A stretch of 38,211 nt of DNA from Pseudomonadota bacterium (GCA_021784125.1 JAJXTF010000005.1:1-38211); one strand, 5' to 3'; counted from the stretch's first letter, positions 1-12,618 are shown. Numbers and translations: made by a program. Notes: a model not told the origin generated them from the sequence alone.

Positions 1-171
1 GGCGGATTCTACGACCGGCTGCTTCCCGGACTGCGCAGCGCGATCCCCCGCATCGCGGGAGCGTTCGAGATGCAGCTGGTCGACGCGATGCCGCTTGCGC
101 CGCACGACTGCGCCGTCGACGCCATCGTCACCGAAACGCGCGTGATCGACGCCCGCGCGCGCAGCGGATGA
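1..171 (+). CDS. 5-formyltetrahydrofolate cyclo-ligase, C-terminal fragment (truncated by window start)
   Basis: Frame 1 translation GGFYDRLLPGLRSAIPRIAGAFEMQLVDAMPLAPHDCAVDAIVTETRVIDARARSG*; GGFYDR motif typical of the family. Confidence 0.8.
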   Translation, partial: GGFYDRLLPGLRSAIPRIAGAFEMQLVDAMPLAPHDCAVDAIVTETRVIDARARSG

Positions 172-1376
172 CGCCCGCGCGCACGGCCCGGGTCGCGCTG
201 GCCGCCACGCTGACGATCCAGATCTTCACCTCCTTCGCCGGGACGGCGACGGCGGTGCTGGCGCCCGAGATCGCCGGCGACTTCGGGATCGACCCGCGCC
301 TGATCGGCGTGTTCATCGGCACGGTCTACGGCGGCGCCATGCTCGCGAGCATCGCCTGCGGCAGCTTCATCGAGCGCTACGGCCCGATCCGCGTGTCGCA
401 GGTCTGCGTCGTGCTGTGCGCGTCGGGTGTGGCTGCAACGGCGTTCGCGCCCGCGTCGCTGCCCGGCCTGCTCGCGCTCGCCGCGATCGTGATCGGGCTG
501 GGCTACGGCCCGATAACCCCGGCATCGTCGCAACTGCTGCAGCGGACCGCGCCGCCGGCGCGCATGGCGCTGACGTTCTCGATAAAGCAGACCGGCGTGC
601 CCGCGGGCGCAGCGCTGTCGGGCGCACTGCTGCCGGGTCTGGCGCTGCTCGGGGGATGGCGCGCGACGTTCGTCGGGGTCGCGCTGGTCGGCGCGATCGT
701 CGTCGCGCTGGCACAGCCGATCCGCGGGCGGCTCGATGGCGAGCATTCGCCGCGGCGGCCGATGTCCTTCGCCGGCATCGTCGCGCCGCTCGCGCTGGTA
801 TGGCGGTCGAAACCCCTGCTGATGCTGGCGCTGGTCTCCTTCGCCTATTCGGCGACCCAGGTGTGCCTCACCAGCTACCTGGTCGTCTACCTGACCGGAT
901 CGCTGGGATTCTCGCTGGTGTCGGCGGGGCTCGCGCTGACCGCGACCACCCTCGCCGGCGCCGCCGGGCGCATCGGCTGGGGAATGGTCGCGGACCGCCT
1001 GCTGGCGCCGCGCAAGGTGCTGGCGCTGATCGGCCTGATCGCCGCCGGTTGCGCGCTGGCGATGGCCGCCTCCACGCCGCGGTGGCCCGCGGCGGTGGTG
1101 ATCGGGCTGGCGACCTGCTTCGGCGCCACGGCGATCGGGTGGAACGGCGTCCAGCTCTCGGAAGTCGCGCGCCTCGCGCCCCCCGGGGCCGCGGGAAAGG
1201 TGACCGGCGCGGCGAGCGTCATCACTTTCGCCGGGGTCGTCATCGGCCCGCCGTCGTTCGCGCTGCTCTCCAGCCTGACCGGCGGGTATCGCGCGGGTTT
1301 TGCGTCTCTCGCCGTCGCGAGCGGGTTCGCCGCCGTCGCGCTCCTTTCCAGGGAACCGCATACAATCGATGCCTGA
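168..1376 (+). CDS. MFS transporter
   Basis: 402 aa polytopic hydrophobic protein; start overlaps upstream stop (ATGA). Confidence 0.85.
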   Translation: MTPARTARVALAATLTIQIFTSFAGTATAVLAPEIAGDFGIDPRLIGVFIGTVYGGAMLASIACGSFIERYGPIRVSQVCVVLCASGVAATAFAPASLPGLLALAAIVIGLGYGPITPASSQLLQRTAPPARMALTFSIKQTGVPAGAALSGALLPGLALLGGWRATFVGVALVGAIVVALAQPIRGRLDGEHSPRRPMSFAGIVAPLALVWRSKPLLMLALVSFAYSATQVCLTSYLVVYLTGSLGFSLVSAGLALTATTLAGAAGRIGWGMVADRLLAPRKVLALIGLIAAGCALAMAASTPRWPAAVVIGLATCFGATAIGWNGVQLSEVARLAPPGAAGKVTGAASVITFAGVVIGPPSFALLSSLTGGYRAGFASLAVASGFAAVALLSREPHTIDA

Positions 1377-1396
1377 GAAGGCGACGGAGTGGAATC

Positions 1397-4051
<2,655 letters not shown>

Positions 4052-4085
4052 GGAGGTCGACGATGCACCTGCGACGGGATTTCCA

Positions 4086-5444
4086 ATGAGCGCGATCGAG
4101 GTCAAGGTTCCGGACATCGGTGACTTCGACGAAGTCCCGGTGATCGAGGTGCTGGTCAAGCCGGGCGACACGGTGGCCGCCGAGGACGCGCTGGTCACCC
4201 TCGAGTCCGACAAGGCGACGATGGACGTTCCCTCGCCCGCTGCCGGCGTCGTCAAGGCGGTGCAGGTGAAGGTCGGGGACAAGGTGAGCGAGGGTCGGGT
4301 CATCCTGACGCTCGAGGCTGCGGCGGCAGCGGCGCCCTCACCCCAACCCTCTCCCGCGAGCGGGAGAGGGAGTGAACCGGCGGGGGCAGCCTCACCCCAA
4401 CCCTCACCCCAACCCTCACCCCAACCCTCTCCCGCAAATGCACCCTCCCCTCAACCCGCTCCCGCGAGCGGGAGAGGGGGCGCCGAAGGCGCGGCCGAGG
4501 AGTCCGAGCCCGCGCGCAGTGCCCACGCCTCGCCGTCGGTGCGCAAGTTCGCACGCGAGCTCGGCGTCGACCTTGGCGCAGTGACGGCCTCGGGACCCAA
4601 GGGCCGCATCCTCCACGAGGACGTGCAGGCTTTCGTCAAGCGCGCGCTGTCCGCGGGTGGGGGTGGCGGCGCTGCAGCCACAGGCGCGATCACCGGGGGT
4701 GGCGCGCTCAACCTGCTTCCCTGGCCGGTCGTCGATTTCGCCAAGTTCGGACCGGTCGAGGCCATGCCGCTGTCGCGGATCAGGAAGATCTCCGGTGCGA
4801 ACCTCGCGCGCAACTGGGTGATGGTCCCGCACGTCACGCAGTTCGAGGATGCCGACATCACCGAGCTCGAGGCGCTGCGCGTCGCGCTCAACAAGGAGAA
4901 CGAGAAGGCCGGCGTCAAGGTCACGATGCTCGCGTTCCTGATCAAGGCCGCGGTGTCGTCGCTCGCGAAGTTCCCCGACTTCAACGCGTCGCTCGATGCG
5001 AGCGGCGAGAACCTGATCCGCAAGGGCTACTTCAACATCGGCTTCGCGGCGGACACGCCGAACGGCCTCGTCGTCCCGGTGCTCAAGGGCGCGGACGGCA
5101 AGGGCGTGCTGCAGCTCGCCAGGGAAATGTCGGAGCTGTCGGCCAGGGCGCGCGAAGGCAAGCTCGGCCCGGCAGACATGCAGGGCGGATGCTTTTCGAT
5201 CAGCTCGCTGGGCGGGATCGGCGGCACCGCGTTCACGCCGATCATCAACGCGCCCGAGGTCGCGATCCTCGGCGTGTCGAAGAGCTCGATCAGGCCGGTG
5301 TGGGACGGCAAGGCATTCCAGCCGCGCCTGGTGCTGCCGCTGTCGCTGTCCTACGACCACCGCGTGATCGACGGCGCTGCCGCCGCGCGCTTCATCGTTC
5401 ATTTCGCTTCGCTGCTCGCGGATTTCCGCCGGGCGCTGCTGTGA
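4086..5444 (+). CDS. aceF: Dihydrolipoamide acetyltransferase (PDH E2) with one N-terminal lipoyl domain
   Basis: Lipoyl motif [31 protein letters not shown], catalytic [10 protein letters not shown]; unusual repeat-derived linker. Confidence 0.96.
   Translation: MSAIEVKVPDIGDFDEVPVIEVLVKPGDTVAAEDALVTLESDKATMDVPSPAAGVVKAVQVKVGDKVSEGRVILTLEAAAAAAPSPQPSPASGRGSEPAGAASPQPSPQPSPQPSPANAPSPQPAPASGRGGAEGAAEESEPARSAHASPSVRKFARELGVDLGAVTASGPKGRILHEDVQAFVKRALSAGGGGGAAATGAITGGGALNLLPWPVVDFAKFGPVEAMPLSRIRKISGANLARNWVMVPHVTQFEDADITELEALRVALNKENEKAGVKVTMLAFLIKAAVSSLAKFPDFNASLDASGENLIRKGYFNIGFAADTPNGLVVPVLKGADGKGVLQLAREMSELSARAREGKLGPADMQGGCFSISSLGGIGGTAFTPIINAPEVAILGVSKSSIRPVWDGKAFQPRLVLPLSLSYDHRVIDGAAAARFIVHFASLLADFRRALL
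4332..4480 (+). repeat. GC-rich palindromic repeat cluster in frame inside the aceF linker
   Basis: CCCTCTCCCG-CGAG-CGGGAGAGGG (4347-4370, 10-bp perfect stem); three tandem CTCACCCCAACC units (4391-4426); second CTCCCG-CGAG-CGGGAG core (4459-4474). Confidence 0.9.
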
Positions 5445-6106
5445 CCCAGGACGAGCAGAAACAGGCCGTCGCCCGCGAGGCGATCCGCTACGTCGTCGAC
5501 GGCGCCTGGATCGGCGTCGGCTCGGGCTCGACGGCCAACATGTTCATCGATGAGCTCGGCAGGATCAAGCCCCGGATCAGGGGCGCCGTCGCGAGCTCGG
5601 TCAAGACCGCGGAACGGCTCAAGTCGCACGGCATCGAGGTCGAGGAGCTGAACAACGTTTCCGACATTCCCGTCTACGTCGACGGCGCCGACGAGGTGAC
5701 CGAGCGCGGCGCGATGATCAAGGGCGGGGGTGGGGCGCTGACGCGAGAGAAGGTCGTGGCCGCGGTGGCGCATCGCTTCGTCTGCATCGCCGACGCGTCG
5801 AAGCTCGTCGGCGTGCTCGGCAGGTTTCCGCTGCCCGTCGAGGTGATCCCGATGGCGCGAAGCTACGTCGCGCGCGAGCTGGTGAAGCTCGGCGGATTCC
5901 CCGCATGGCGGATGGGCTTCACCACCGACAACGGCAACGTCGTCCTCGACGTCTCGGGCCTTTCGATCGTCGACCCGGCAGGGCTCGAGGAACGGATCAA
6001 CGGCATCGCGGGCGTGGTCACCGTCGGCCTGTTCGCGCGGCGCGGCGCGGACGTGGTCCTGCTCGGCGGGGATGCAGGCGTGCGGACGCTGGTGCCCGGA
6101 ACGTAG
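5441..6106 (+). CDS. rpiA: Ribose-5-phosphate isomerase A
   Basis: 221 aa from GTG 5441 overlapping aceF stop (GTGA); [33 protein letters not shown] motifs. Confidence 0.95.
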   Translation: MTQDEQKQAVAREAIRYVVDGAWIGVGSGSTANMFIDELGRIKPRIRGAVASSVKTAERLKSHGIEVEELNNVSDIPVYVDGADEVTERGAMIKGGGGALTREKVVAAVAHRFVCIADASKLVGVLGRFPLPVEVIPMARSYVARELVKLGGFPAWRMGFTTDNGNVVLDVSGLSIVDPAGLEERINGIAGVVTVGLFARRGADVVLLGGDAGVRTLVPGT

Positions 6107-6109
6107 GGG

Positions 6110-6150
6110 CCCCTCACTCCCGCCCTCGCCCCGCGAGCGGGAAGAGGGGG
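6110..6150. repeat. Degenerate copy of the aceF-type palindromic repeat in the rpiA-proA gap
   Basis: CCCCTCACTCCCGCCCTCGCCCCGCGAGCGGGAAGAGGGGG; same CCCG-CGAG-CGGG core flanked by C-rich and G-rich arms. Confidence 0.7.
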
Positions 6151-6176
6151 AACAGCGGCGCGCTACAATTCCCGGG

Positions 6177-7469
6177 ATGATGAACCTCGACGTTCCCGGT
6201 CTGGGCAGCTACACCGACATCGCCGCGTACATGAACGGCGTCGGCGCGGCGGCGCGCGACGCGTCGCGCGCGGTGGCGCGGGCGGGCACGCTGGCCAAGA
6301 ACCTGGCGCTCGCCCGCATGGCGGCGGCGATCCGCCGCGACTCGGCCCTGCTCCAGGCGGAGAACGCCGCCGACGTCGAGGCCGCGCGCGCTGCGGGGCA
6401 CGATGCAGCGTTCGTCGACCGGCTGACGCTGACGCCGGGCTCGATCGAGGCGATGGCGCGCGGCCTCGAGGAGATCGCCGCCCTGCCCGATCCGGCCGGG
6501 GAGATTTCCGACCTCAAGTTCCGGCCTTCGGGGATCCAGGTCGGGATGATGCGCGTGCCGCTGGGCGTCATCGCCATCATCTACGAATCGCGACCCAACG
6601 TCACCGCGGACGCCGCGGGACTGTGCCTCAAGGCGGGAAACGCGACCATCCTGCGCGGCGGATCGGAGGCGCTCCGCAGCAACCAGGCGATCGCTCGCTG
6701 CGTCCACGAAGGCCTGCGTGAGGCGGGCCTGCCCGAGGCTGCGGTCCAGGTCGTCGCGACGACGGACCGCGCCGCGGTCGGGCACCTGATCGTCGACGAG
6801 AAGCACGTCGACGTCGTCGTGCCCCGCGGCGGCAAGTCGCTGATCGAGCGCATCGCGCGCGACGCCCGCGTGCCGGTGATCAGGCACCTCGACGGCGTCT
6901 GCCACGTCTATGTCGACGCGCATGCCGACCTGCAGGCCGCGATCGCGATCGCCGACAACGCCAAGACCCAGCGCTATGCCCCCTGCAACACGATGGAGAC
7001 GCTGCTGGTGCACGCCGACATCGCGTCGCGCGTGCTGCCTCCGCTCGCCGCCATCTACGAATCCAAGGGCGTCGAGTTGCGCGGCTGCGCGCGCTCGCGC
7101 GCGCTGGTTCCCGCAATGAAGGCGGCGACCGAGGACGACTGGTACGCCGAGTACCTGGCGCCGATCCTCGCCATCCGGGTCGTCGATTCGCTCGACATGG
7201 CGATCGACCACATCGCGCGCTACGGCTCGCAGCACACCGATGCGATCGTGACCGAGAACCACCCGAACGCGATGCGCTTCCTGCGCGAAGTCGACTCGAG
7301 CTCGGTGATGGTCAATGCCTCGACCCGCTTCGCCGACGGTTTCGAATACGGCCTCGGCGCGGAGATCGGCATCTCGACGAACAAGCTGCACGCCCGCGGG
7401 CCGGTCGGCCTCGAGGGCCTGACCAGCCGCAAGTGGATCGTGCTCGGCACCGGCCAGATCCGCGGCTGA
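6177..7469 (+). CDS. proA: Glutamate-5-semialdehyde dehydrogenase (gamma-glutamyl phosphate reductase)
   Basis: [39 protein letters not shown] and other ProA motifs; start could be ATG 6177, 6180 or 6231. Confidence 0.95.
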   Translation: MMNLDVPGLGSYTDIAAYMNGVGAAARDASRAVARAGTLAKNLALARMAAAIRRDSALLQAENAADVEAARAAGHDAAFVDRLTLTPGSIEAMARGLEEIAALPDPAGEISDLKFRPSGIQVGMMRVPLGVIAIIYESRPNVTADAAGLCLKAGNATILRGGSEALRSNQAIARCVHEGLREAGLPEAAVQVVATTDRAAVGHLIVDEKHVDVVVPRGGKSLIERIARDARVPVIRHLDGVCHVYVDAHADLQAAIAIADNAKTQRYAPCNTMETLLVHADIASRVLPPLAAIYESKGVELRGCARSRALVPAMKAATEDDWYAEYLAPILAIRVVDSLDMAIDHIARYGSQHTDAIVTENHPNAMRFLREVDSSSVMVNASTRFADGFEYGLGAEIGISTNKLHARGPVGLEGLTSRKWIVLGTGQIRG

Positions 7470-7488
7470 GCGCACGACCAGCACCGCG

Positions 7489-8349
7489 ATGTCGAGCTCG
7501 GTCTCCATATCGATCGCGACCAATACCGCGATCGCCATCTCCAAGGGTTTCGGCTGGGTCGTGACCGGCTCGCCGACGCTGTTCGCCGAAACGGTCCACT
7601 CTATCGCCGATGTCGGCAACCAGGTGCTGCTCAAGATCGGCGAGCTGCGCAGCCGACGCGGCCCCGACCTCGAGCATCCGTTCGGGCGCGGACAGGAGAA
7701 GTTCTTCTGGGCGCTGGTCTCGGCCGTCAGCGTGTTCTTCATCGGCTGCGGCATCAACATCTACCATGGCATCGATGCGCTGGCGAAAGGCGGCGAAGTC
7801 GGGCATTTCACGCCATTGGTGCTCGGCCTGCTGCTGTTCTCGCTCGCACTGGAATCGTGGACTTTCCGCATCGCCTGGAAGGAGATCGGCGGCTGGAAAG
7901 GCGTCAAGGACAACCGGCACGACACGACGGTGATCGCCGTGCTGCTCGAGGACGGGGTCGCCCTGTTCGGCATCTTCCTGACGCTGCTGGTCGCAGGCAT
8001 CGGCTACGTCTACGGGCCGCATCCGGAATTCGATGCGGCAGTCGCCATCGTCGTCGGCGCCATCCTCGGCTTCATGGCGCTGTTCCTGGCGGCGATCAAC
8101 CGGCGGGTGCTGATCGACACCTCGGATCTCGAGCTCGATAGCGCAGCGCAATCCTGGCTCGCCGATCGCGGCATCGCCGCCCGCGTGCACTCGCTGGTGC
8201 TCGACAACGACCGGGCGATCGTCTTCGTCCGCCCGCAGGCCGGGGTCGATGACTCCCGTGCGGTCGGCGCCGCGCTGGCCGCGCACCTCGGGACGGCGCT
8301 GGGCAAGGACGCCAACGCCGTCTACTGGGAGTTCCCGGAGGGCGTCTAG
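7489..8349 (+). CDS. Cation diffusion facilitator family transporter
   Basis: 286 aa; TGSPTLFAETVHSIADVGNQ, HPFGRGQEKFFWAL, HDTTVIAVLLEDGVAL motifs. Confidence 0.85.
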   Translation: MSSSVSISIATNTAIAISKGFGWVVTGSPTLFAETVHSIADVGNQVLLKIGELRSRRGPDLEHPFGRGQEKFFWALVSAVSVFFIGCGINIYHGIDALAKGGEVGHFTPLVLGLLLFSLALESWTFRIAWKEIGGWKGVKDNRHDTTVIAVLLEDGVALFGIFLTLLVAGIGYVYGPHPEFDAAVAIVVGAILGFMALFLAAINRRVLIDTSDLELDSAAQSWLADRGIAARVHSLVLDNDRAIVFVRPQAGVDDSRAVGAALAAHLGTALGKDANAVYWEFPEGV

Positions 8350-9530
8350 GCGGTCGCCGCGGTCCCGCGCCGGCGCAGCCAAGCCAGCCACAGCGCCGCA
8401 GCCGCGATCAGCGCCAGGACCGGAAGCGCGGCGCGGTTCATCGTCTGCCAACCGCTGCCGGTCACCAGCGCGCCGGAGGCGAACGACGACAGGACCATCG
8501 TCGAGAACACGATGAGGTCGTTGACGCCCTGCGTCCGCGCCTTCTCGGCCGGCGTGTAGGTTTCCGTCAGCAGCGACGTGCCGCCCGTGTACATGAAGTT
8601 CCAGCCGGCGCCGACGAAGGCCAGCGCCGCGACGAAGTGCGCGACGCTCGTCCCGTTGAGCGCAACTGCGACCGCGATCGTCGTCAGCGCGACGCCGGTG
8701 AGGATGATCGCCAGTGCGCCGAAGCGCTTGATCAGATTGCCGGTGACGAAGCCGGGCGCGTACATCGCGACGACGTGCCATTCGATGACCAGCGCCGCAG
8801 CGCTGAACGGGTGGCCGCAGAAATCCATCGCGATCGGCGTCGCCGTCATCAGGAGGTTCATCAGGCCGTAGCCCAGCGCCGCCGCGAGCACGGCGACGAT
8901 GAAGGTCGGCTGGCGCATGATCGCGACCAGCGGCCTGCCGCCGCCGGCGCGCTCCGCATGCGAAGGCGGCGGTACGTGGACCCGCGACTGCACGGCCAGC
9001 GCCACCAGCGCGACGAGGGCAAGCGCGGCGAACGAGCCCTGGAACGGCGTCGCGAACAGGTCCTTGGTCAGCTTCGCCGTTTCCGGCCCGATGAATCCCC
9101 CGACCACCCCTCCGGCCAGCACCAGCGAGATCGCTTTCGCCCGATCGGCGGGCGCGGCGACTTCCGCCGCCGCAAAGCGGTACTGCAGACCGACGGCGTT
9201 GTAGACCCCGATGATCGCGGTCCCGAGGCAGAACAGAGGGAAGTTCGCGAGGTGCAGCGCCAGCGCGCCGATCGAGCAGCCGACGATGTTCACCAGCGCG
9301 CCGGTCATGAACCCCGCGCGCCGGCCTACCCGCCCCATCCACATCGACATCGGCATCGCGGCGAGCGCCGATCCCAGGACGTAGGTCGTCGCGCCGAAGG
9401 TCGCCAGCGCCTTGTTCTGCGCGATCGAGAAGCCGATCAGGCCGTTCATCGAGATCAGGCCCGCCGAGTTGACGAGGAGCAGCGCCTGGCAGCAGGCAAG
9501 CAGGAAGATGTCGCGGCGGGAGGTGCGCAC
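8346..9530 (-). CDS. MFS transporter
   Basis: Polytopic; likely GTG start at 9530 (TSRRDIFLLACCQALLLVNSAGLISMNGLIGF...); stop overlaps the convergent CDF stop. Confidence 0.85.
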   Translation of the reverse strand: MRTSRRDIFLLACCQALLLVNSAGLISMNGLIGFSIAQNKALATFGATTYVLGSALAAMPMSMWMGRVGRRAGFMTGALVNIVGCSIGALALHLANFPLFCLGTAIIGVYNAVGLQYRFAAAEVAAPADRAKAISLVLAGGVVGGFIGPETAKLTKDLFATPFQGSFAALALVALVALAVQSRVHVPPPSHAERAGGGRPLVAIMRQPTFIVAVLAAALGYGLMNLLMTATPIAMDFCGHPFSAAALVIEWHVVAMYAPGFVTGNLIKRFGALAIILTGVALTTIAVAVALNGTSVAHFVAALAFVGAGWNFMYTGGTSLLTETYTPAEKARTQGVNDLIVFSTMVLSSFASGALVTGSGWQTMNRAALPVLALIAAAALWLAWLRRRGTAATA

Positions 9531-9673
9531 GGTCAGTCCATGTGACCCGGCCGCGTCCGGGGCTCGCGGGGGTACGATCGAAAAGCCGTATGATAATCGC
9601 AGCGCGTTTCCAGGCCGGACCCCGATCCGGCATCGATCCTGCACCGATCGCTCGTCGACCCCGCGAAGCTCCC

Positions 9674-10246
9674 ATGTCGCTGCCTCCCCTCGCCGCGCAG
9701 ATTCTCGACTTCTGGTTCCCGCCGGGCACCCCGGGCGAACGCCACGAATGGTTCCGGAAGGATCCCGCATTCGACCGCGAGATCCGCGAGCGTTTCGGCA
9801 CCGCACTGGCCGCAGGCCTCGCCGGCGCCTACGGCGACTGGTGCACGAGCGCGCGCGGCGCCCTCGCGCGCATCGTCCTGCTCGACCAGTACACGCGCAA
9901 CGCGTTTCGCGACACGCCTGCCGCATTCGCGGGGGATCCTGCCGCGCTCGCCACCGCCGAGGATGCGGTCGAGCGCGCCTTCGACCGCGAGCTCGAGCCC
10001 CGCGAGCGCGCTTTCGTGTACATGCCTTTCGAGCACAGCGAATCGCTGCAGCTGCAGGAGCGCTCGGTCGCGCTGTTTGCGGCGCTCGCCGCGGACACGG
10101 GATCGACCGGCCAGCTGCCCTGGGCCGAGCGGCATCGCGACATCATCCGGCGCTTCGGCCGCTTTCCCCATCGCAACGCGATCCTCGGCCGCGCATCGAC
10201 GCCCGAGGAGTTCGAGTTCCTGAAGGAGCCGGGCTCGCGTTTCTGA
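9674..10246 (+). CDS. DUF924 family protein
   Basis: MSLPPLAAQILDFWFPPG...; IVLLDQYTRNAFRDTPAAFAGDP and PFEHSESLQLQE typical of the family. Confidence 0.88.
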   Translation: MSLPPLAAQILDFWFPPGTPGERHEWFRKDPAFDREIRERFGTALAAGLAGAYGDWCTSARGALARIVLLDQYTRNAFRDTPAAFAGDPAALATAEDAVERAFDRELEPRERAFVYMPFEHSESLQLQERSVALFAALAADTGSTGQLPWAERHRDIIRRFGRFPHRNAILGRASTPEEFEFLKEPGSRF

Positions 10247-10277
10247 TGCGGCGCGCGGACCCGGACGCCCTGCGCCC

Positions 10278-11891
10278 ATGCTGACCGTCGAGCTCGCGCT
10301 CGCGCTGTTCCTCGCCGTCGCGGCGATCGGCGCAGTGGCGAAATGGCTGCCCGTCCCGCTGTCGATCCTGCTCGTCGCAGGCGGCGCCGCACTGTCCTAC
10401 GTCCCCGGCCTCTCGCGTGTCGAGGTCGCGCCGCAGCTCTTCTTCCTGCTGTTCGTCCCGCCGCTGCTGTTCAGCGACGGCTGGCTGTTCCCCAAGCGCG
10501 AGTTCCTGGCGTTCCTGCGACCGATCCTGCTGCTCGCTTTCGGCCTGGTCGCGGCGACGGTCGTCGCCGTCGGCTACCTGATGCATTGGCTGATCCCGTC
10601 GCTGCCCCTCGCCGCAGCCTTCGCGCTGGGCGCGATCGTCTCCCCCACCGATGCCGTCGCGACGGAATCGGTGACGCGCCGGCTGCCGCTGCCGCCGCGG
10701 GTGACGCACATCGTCAACGGCGAGAGCCTGATCAACGACGCGTCGGGCCTGGTCGCGTTCAAGTTCGCCGTCGCGGCGGTCGCGACCGGCACGTTCTCGT
10801 GGGTCGATGCGACGGGTCAGCTCGTGCTGCTCGCGGGCGGCGGCGCGCTCGCGGGCTTCGCAGTCGCGCTGGTCGTCGGCTACGCCCGCGTCGCGCTGAT
10901 CGACCTCTGCGTCGACGACCCCAAGATCCAGACGATCATCTCGCTGCTGACACCCTACGCCGCGTACCTGGCCGCCGAAGCCCTGCAGGTCTCCGGGGTG
11001 CTGGCGGTGGTCACCGCGGGCCTGTACGCCGGCGTGCACGACTCGCGCCACCTGTCCGTCGCGACCCGTCGCCATGCTTGGGAGGTCTGGGCGATGGTCC
11101 TGTACCTGCTGAACGGGCTCGCGTTCCTGCTGCTCGGCCTGCAGCTCAAGCCGGTGATGGTCGCGATGCCGCGAGAGTCCTGGCTTTCGCTCGCCGGCTA
11201 CGCGCTCTTTCTCTATGCGATCATCACCGTCGTGCGCCTCGTCTGGGTCTATCCGGGGACCTACCTGCCACTGCTGCTGTCGGAGCGCCTGCGCCGGCGC
11301 GAGGGCTGGCGCGATCCGCGCGCGGTGTTCCTCGTGGGCTGGGCCGGGATCCGGGGCTCGGTGACGCTCGCAGCCGCGCTGTCGGTGCCGCTCGCGGGCG
11401 CCGCAGGTGCCGCGTTTCCCGGACGCGAGCTGATCGTGTTCCTCGCGGGAACGACCATCGTGCTGACCCTCTGCATCAACGGACTCACGTTGCCGACGCT
11501 CATCCGCATGCTGAACCTGCCCCGCGACGGCGCCGCCCTGCGCGAGGAGCGAATCGCCCGGCATGCGATGGCGCAGGCCGGTGCTGCCGCGATGCGCACG
11601 GCGATGGGCCGCGCGAAGGATCCCGGCGCCACCGCCTACGCGCAGTCCCTGCTCGCATATTACGAAAGGCAGATGCGCCGCCACTCGGCCGACGACGCGC
11701 AGCGTGCCGAGTTCGACTCGATCGACGCCGGCGAGCGCCGGTTGCGGCGCCTTGCCCTCGCCGCCGAGCGCGGCGAGCTGCACGCGCTGCGCGACACCGC
11801 GGTGATCAACGACGAGACGCTGCGGACGATCGAAGCCGAAATCGACCATGCGGAGAGCCTGTTGACGACCGACGTTCCCATCCACCCGTGA
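10278..11891 (+). CDS. Na+/H+ antiporter, CPA1 family
   Basis: 537 aa; SPTDAVATESV, NGESLINDASGLVAFKFA, GWAGIRGSVTLAAALSVP motifs. Confidence 0.92.
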   Translation: MLTVELALALFLAVAAIGAVAKWLPVPLSILLVAGGAALSYVPGLSRVEVAPQLFFLLFVPPLLFSDGWLFPKREFLAFLRPILLLAFGLVAATVVAVGYLMHWLIPSLPLAAAFALGAIVSPTDAVATESVTRRLPLPPRVTHIVNGESLINDASGLVAFKFAVAAVATGTFSWVDATGQLVLLAGGGALAGFAVALVVGYARVALIDLCVDDPKIQTIISLLTPYAAYLAAEALQVSGVLAVVTAGLYAGVHDSRHLSVATRRHAWEVWAMVLYLLNGLAFLLLGLQLKPVMVAMPRESWLSLAGYALFLYAIITVVRLVWVYPGTYLPLLLSERLRRREGWRDPRAVFLVGWAGIRGSVTLAAALSVPLAGAAGAAFPGRELIVFLAGTTIVLTLCINGLTLPTLIRMLNLPRDGAALREERIARHAMAQAGAAAMRTAMGRAKDPGATAYAQSLLAYYERQMRRHSADDAQRAEFDSIDAGERRLRRLALAAERGELHALRDTAVINDETLRTIEAEIDHAESLLTTDVPIHP

Positions 11892-11904
11892 CGCGAGGCC
11901 TGCG

Positions 11905-12618
11905 ATGACGACCCTCGACGCCCCGGTGGCGATGCTCGGCGGGACCTTCGATCCCGTCCACTATGGCCACCTGCGCCTGGCGTCGGAAGTGCGCGCGGCA
12001 CTGGCACTGCCCGAGGTGCGTCTGGTGCCCGCGGGGGATCCCCCGCACCGGGGCGCACCCGAAGCGAGCGCTGCCGACCGCATCGCGATGCTCGAGCTCG
12101 CGATCCGCGACTTCCCCGGCCTTAGGGTCGACACCCGCGAGATCCGGCGCGCCGGCAAGAGCTACACGGTGCTGACCCTCGAGGAGCTGCGCAGCGAGCG
12201 ACCGGGATCGCCGCTGCTGCTGCTGCTCGGCGCGGACGCCTTCCGCGGACTGACGACCTGGCACGAATGGCAGCGACTGTTCGAGCTGGCCCACCTCGTC
12301 GTCGTACCGCGACCGGGGGCCGATCTCGAAACGGAACTCCCGCAGGCCCTCGAGCGTGAATGGCGGATGCGCCACGCCCGCGATCCTTCCCCCTTGCGGT
12401 CGCGTCTGGCCGGCTCCATCTACGTCCAGGCGATCTCCGCGCAGCCGATTTCGTCGACGGCGATACGCGACGGGCTGATGCGCGAACCCGTGGGAAACCC
12501 GTCCCTCGCCGGTTTGCTACCCGCTGCGGTTTTGGCCTATATTCGATCGAGACAACTCTACCGACACCCCGCGAATGCGCCTTTCGAAGCTGCAGAAAAC
12601 CGCCGTCAACGCACTTGA
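11905..12618 (+). CDS. nadD: Nicotinate-nucleotide adenylyltransferase
   Basis: MLGGTFDPVHYGHLRLASEV; ISSTAIRDG motif; followed by rsfS. Confidence 0.95.
   Translation: MTTLDAPVAMLGGTFDPVHYGHLRLASEVRAALALPEVRLVPAGDPPHRGAPEASAADRIAMLELAIRDFPGLRVDTREIRRAGKSYTVLTLEELRSERPGSPLLLLLGADAFRGLTTWHEWQRLFELAHLVVVPRPGADLETELPQALEREWRMRHARDPSPLRSRLAGSIYVQAISAQPISSTAIRDGLMREPVGNPSLAGLLPAAVLAYIRSRQLYRHPANAPFEAAENRRQRT

Noticed and set aside
416-1396. Extension of aceE ORF upstream into the MFS gene
   Set aside because: Overlaps a convincing MFS gene in another frame; MDRIPDIDPQETGEW at 1397 matches AceE N-termini.
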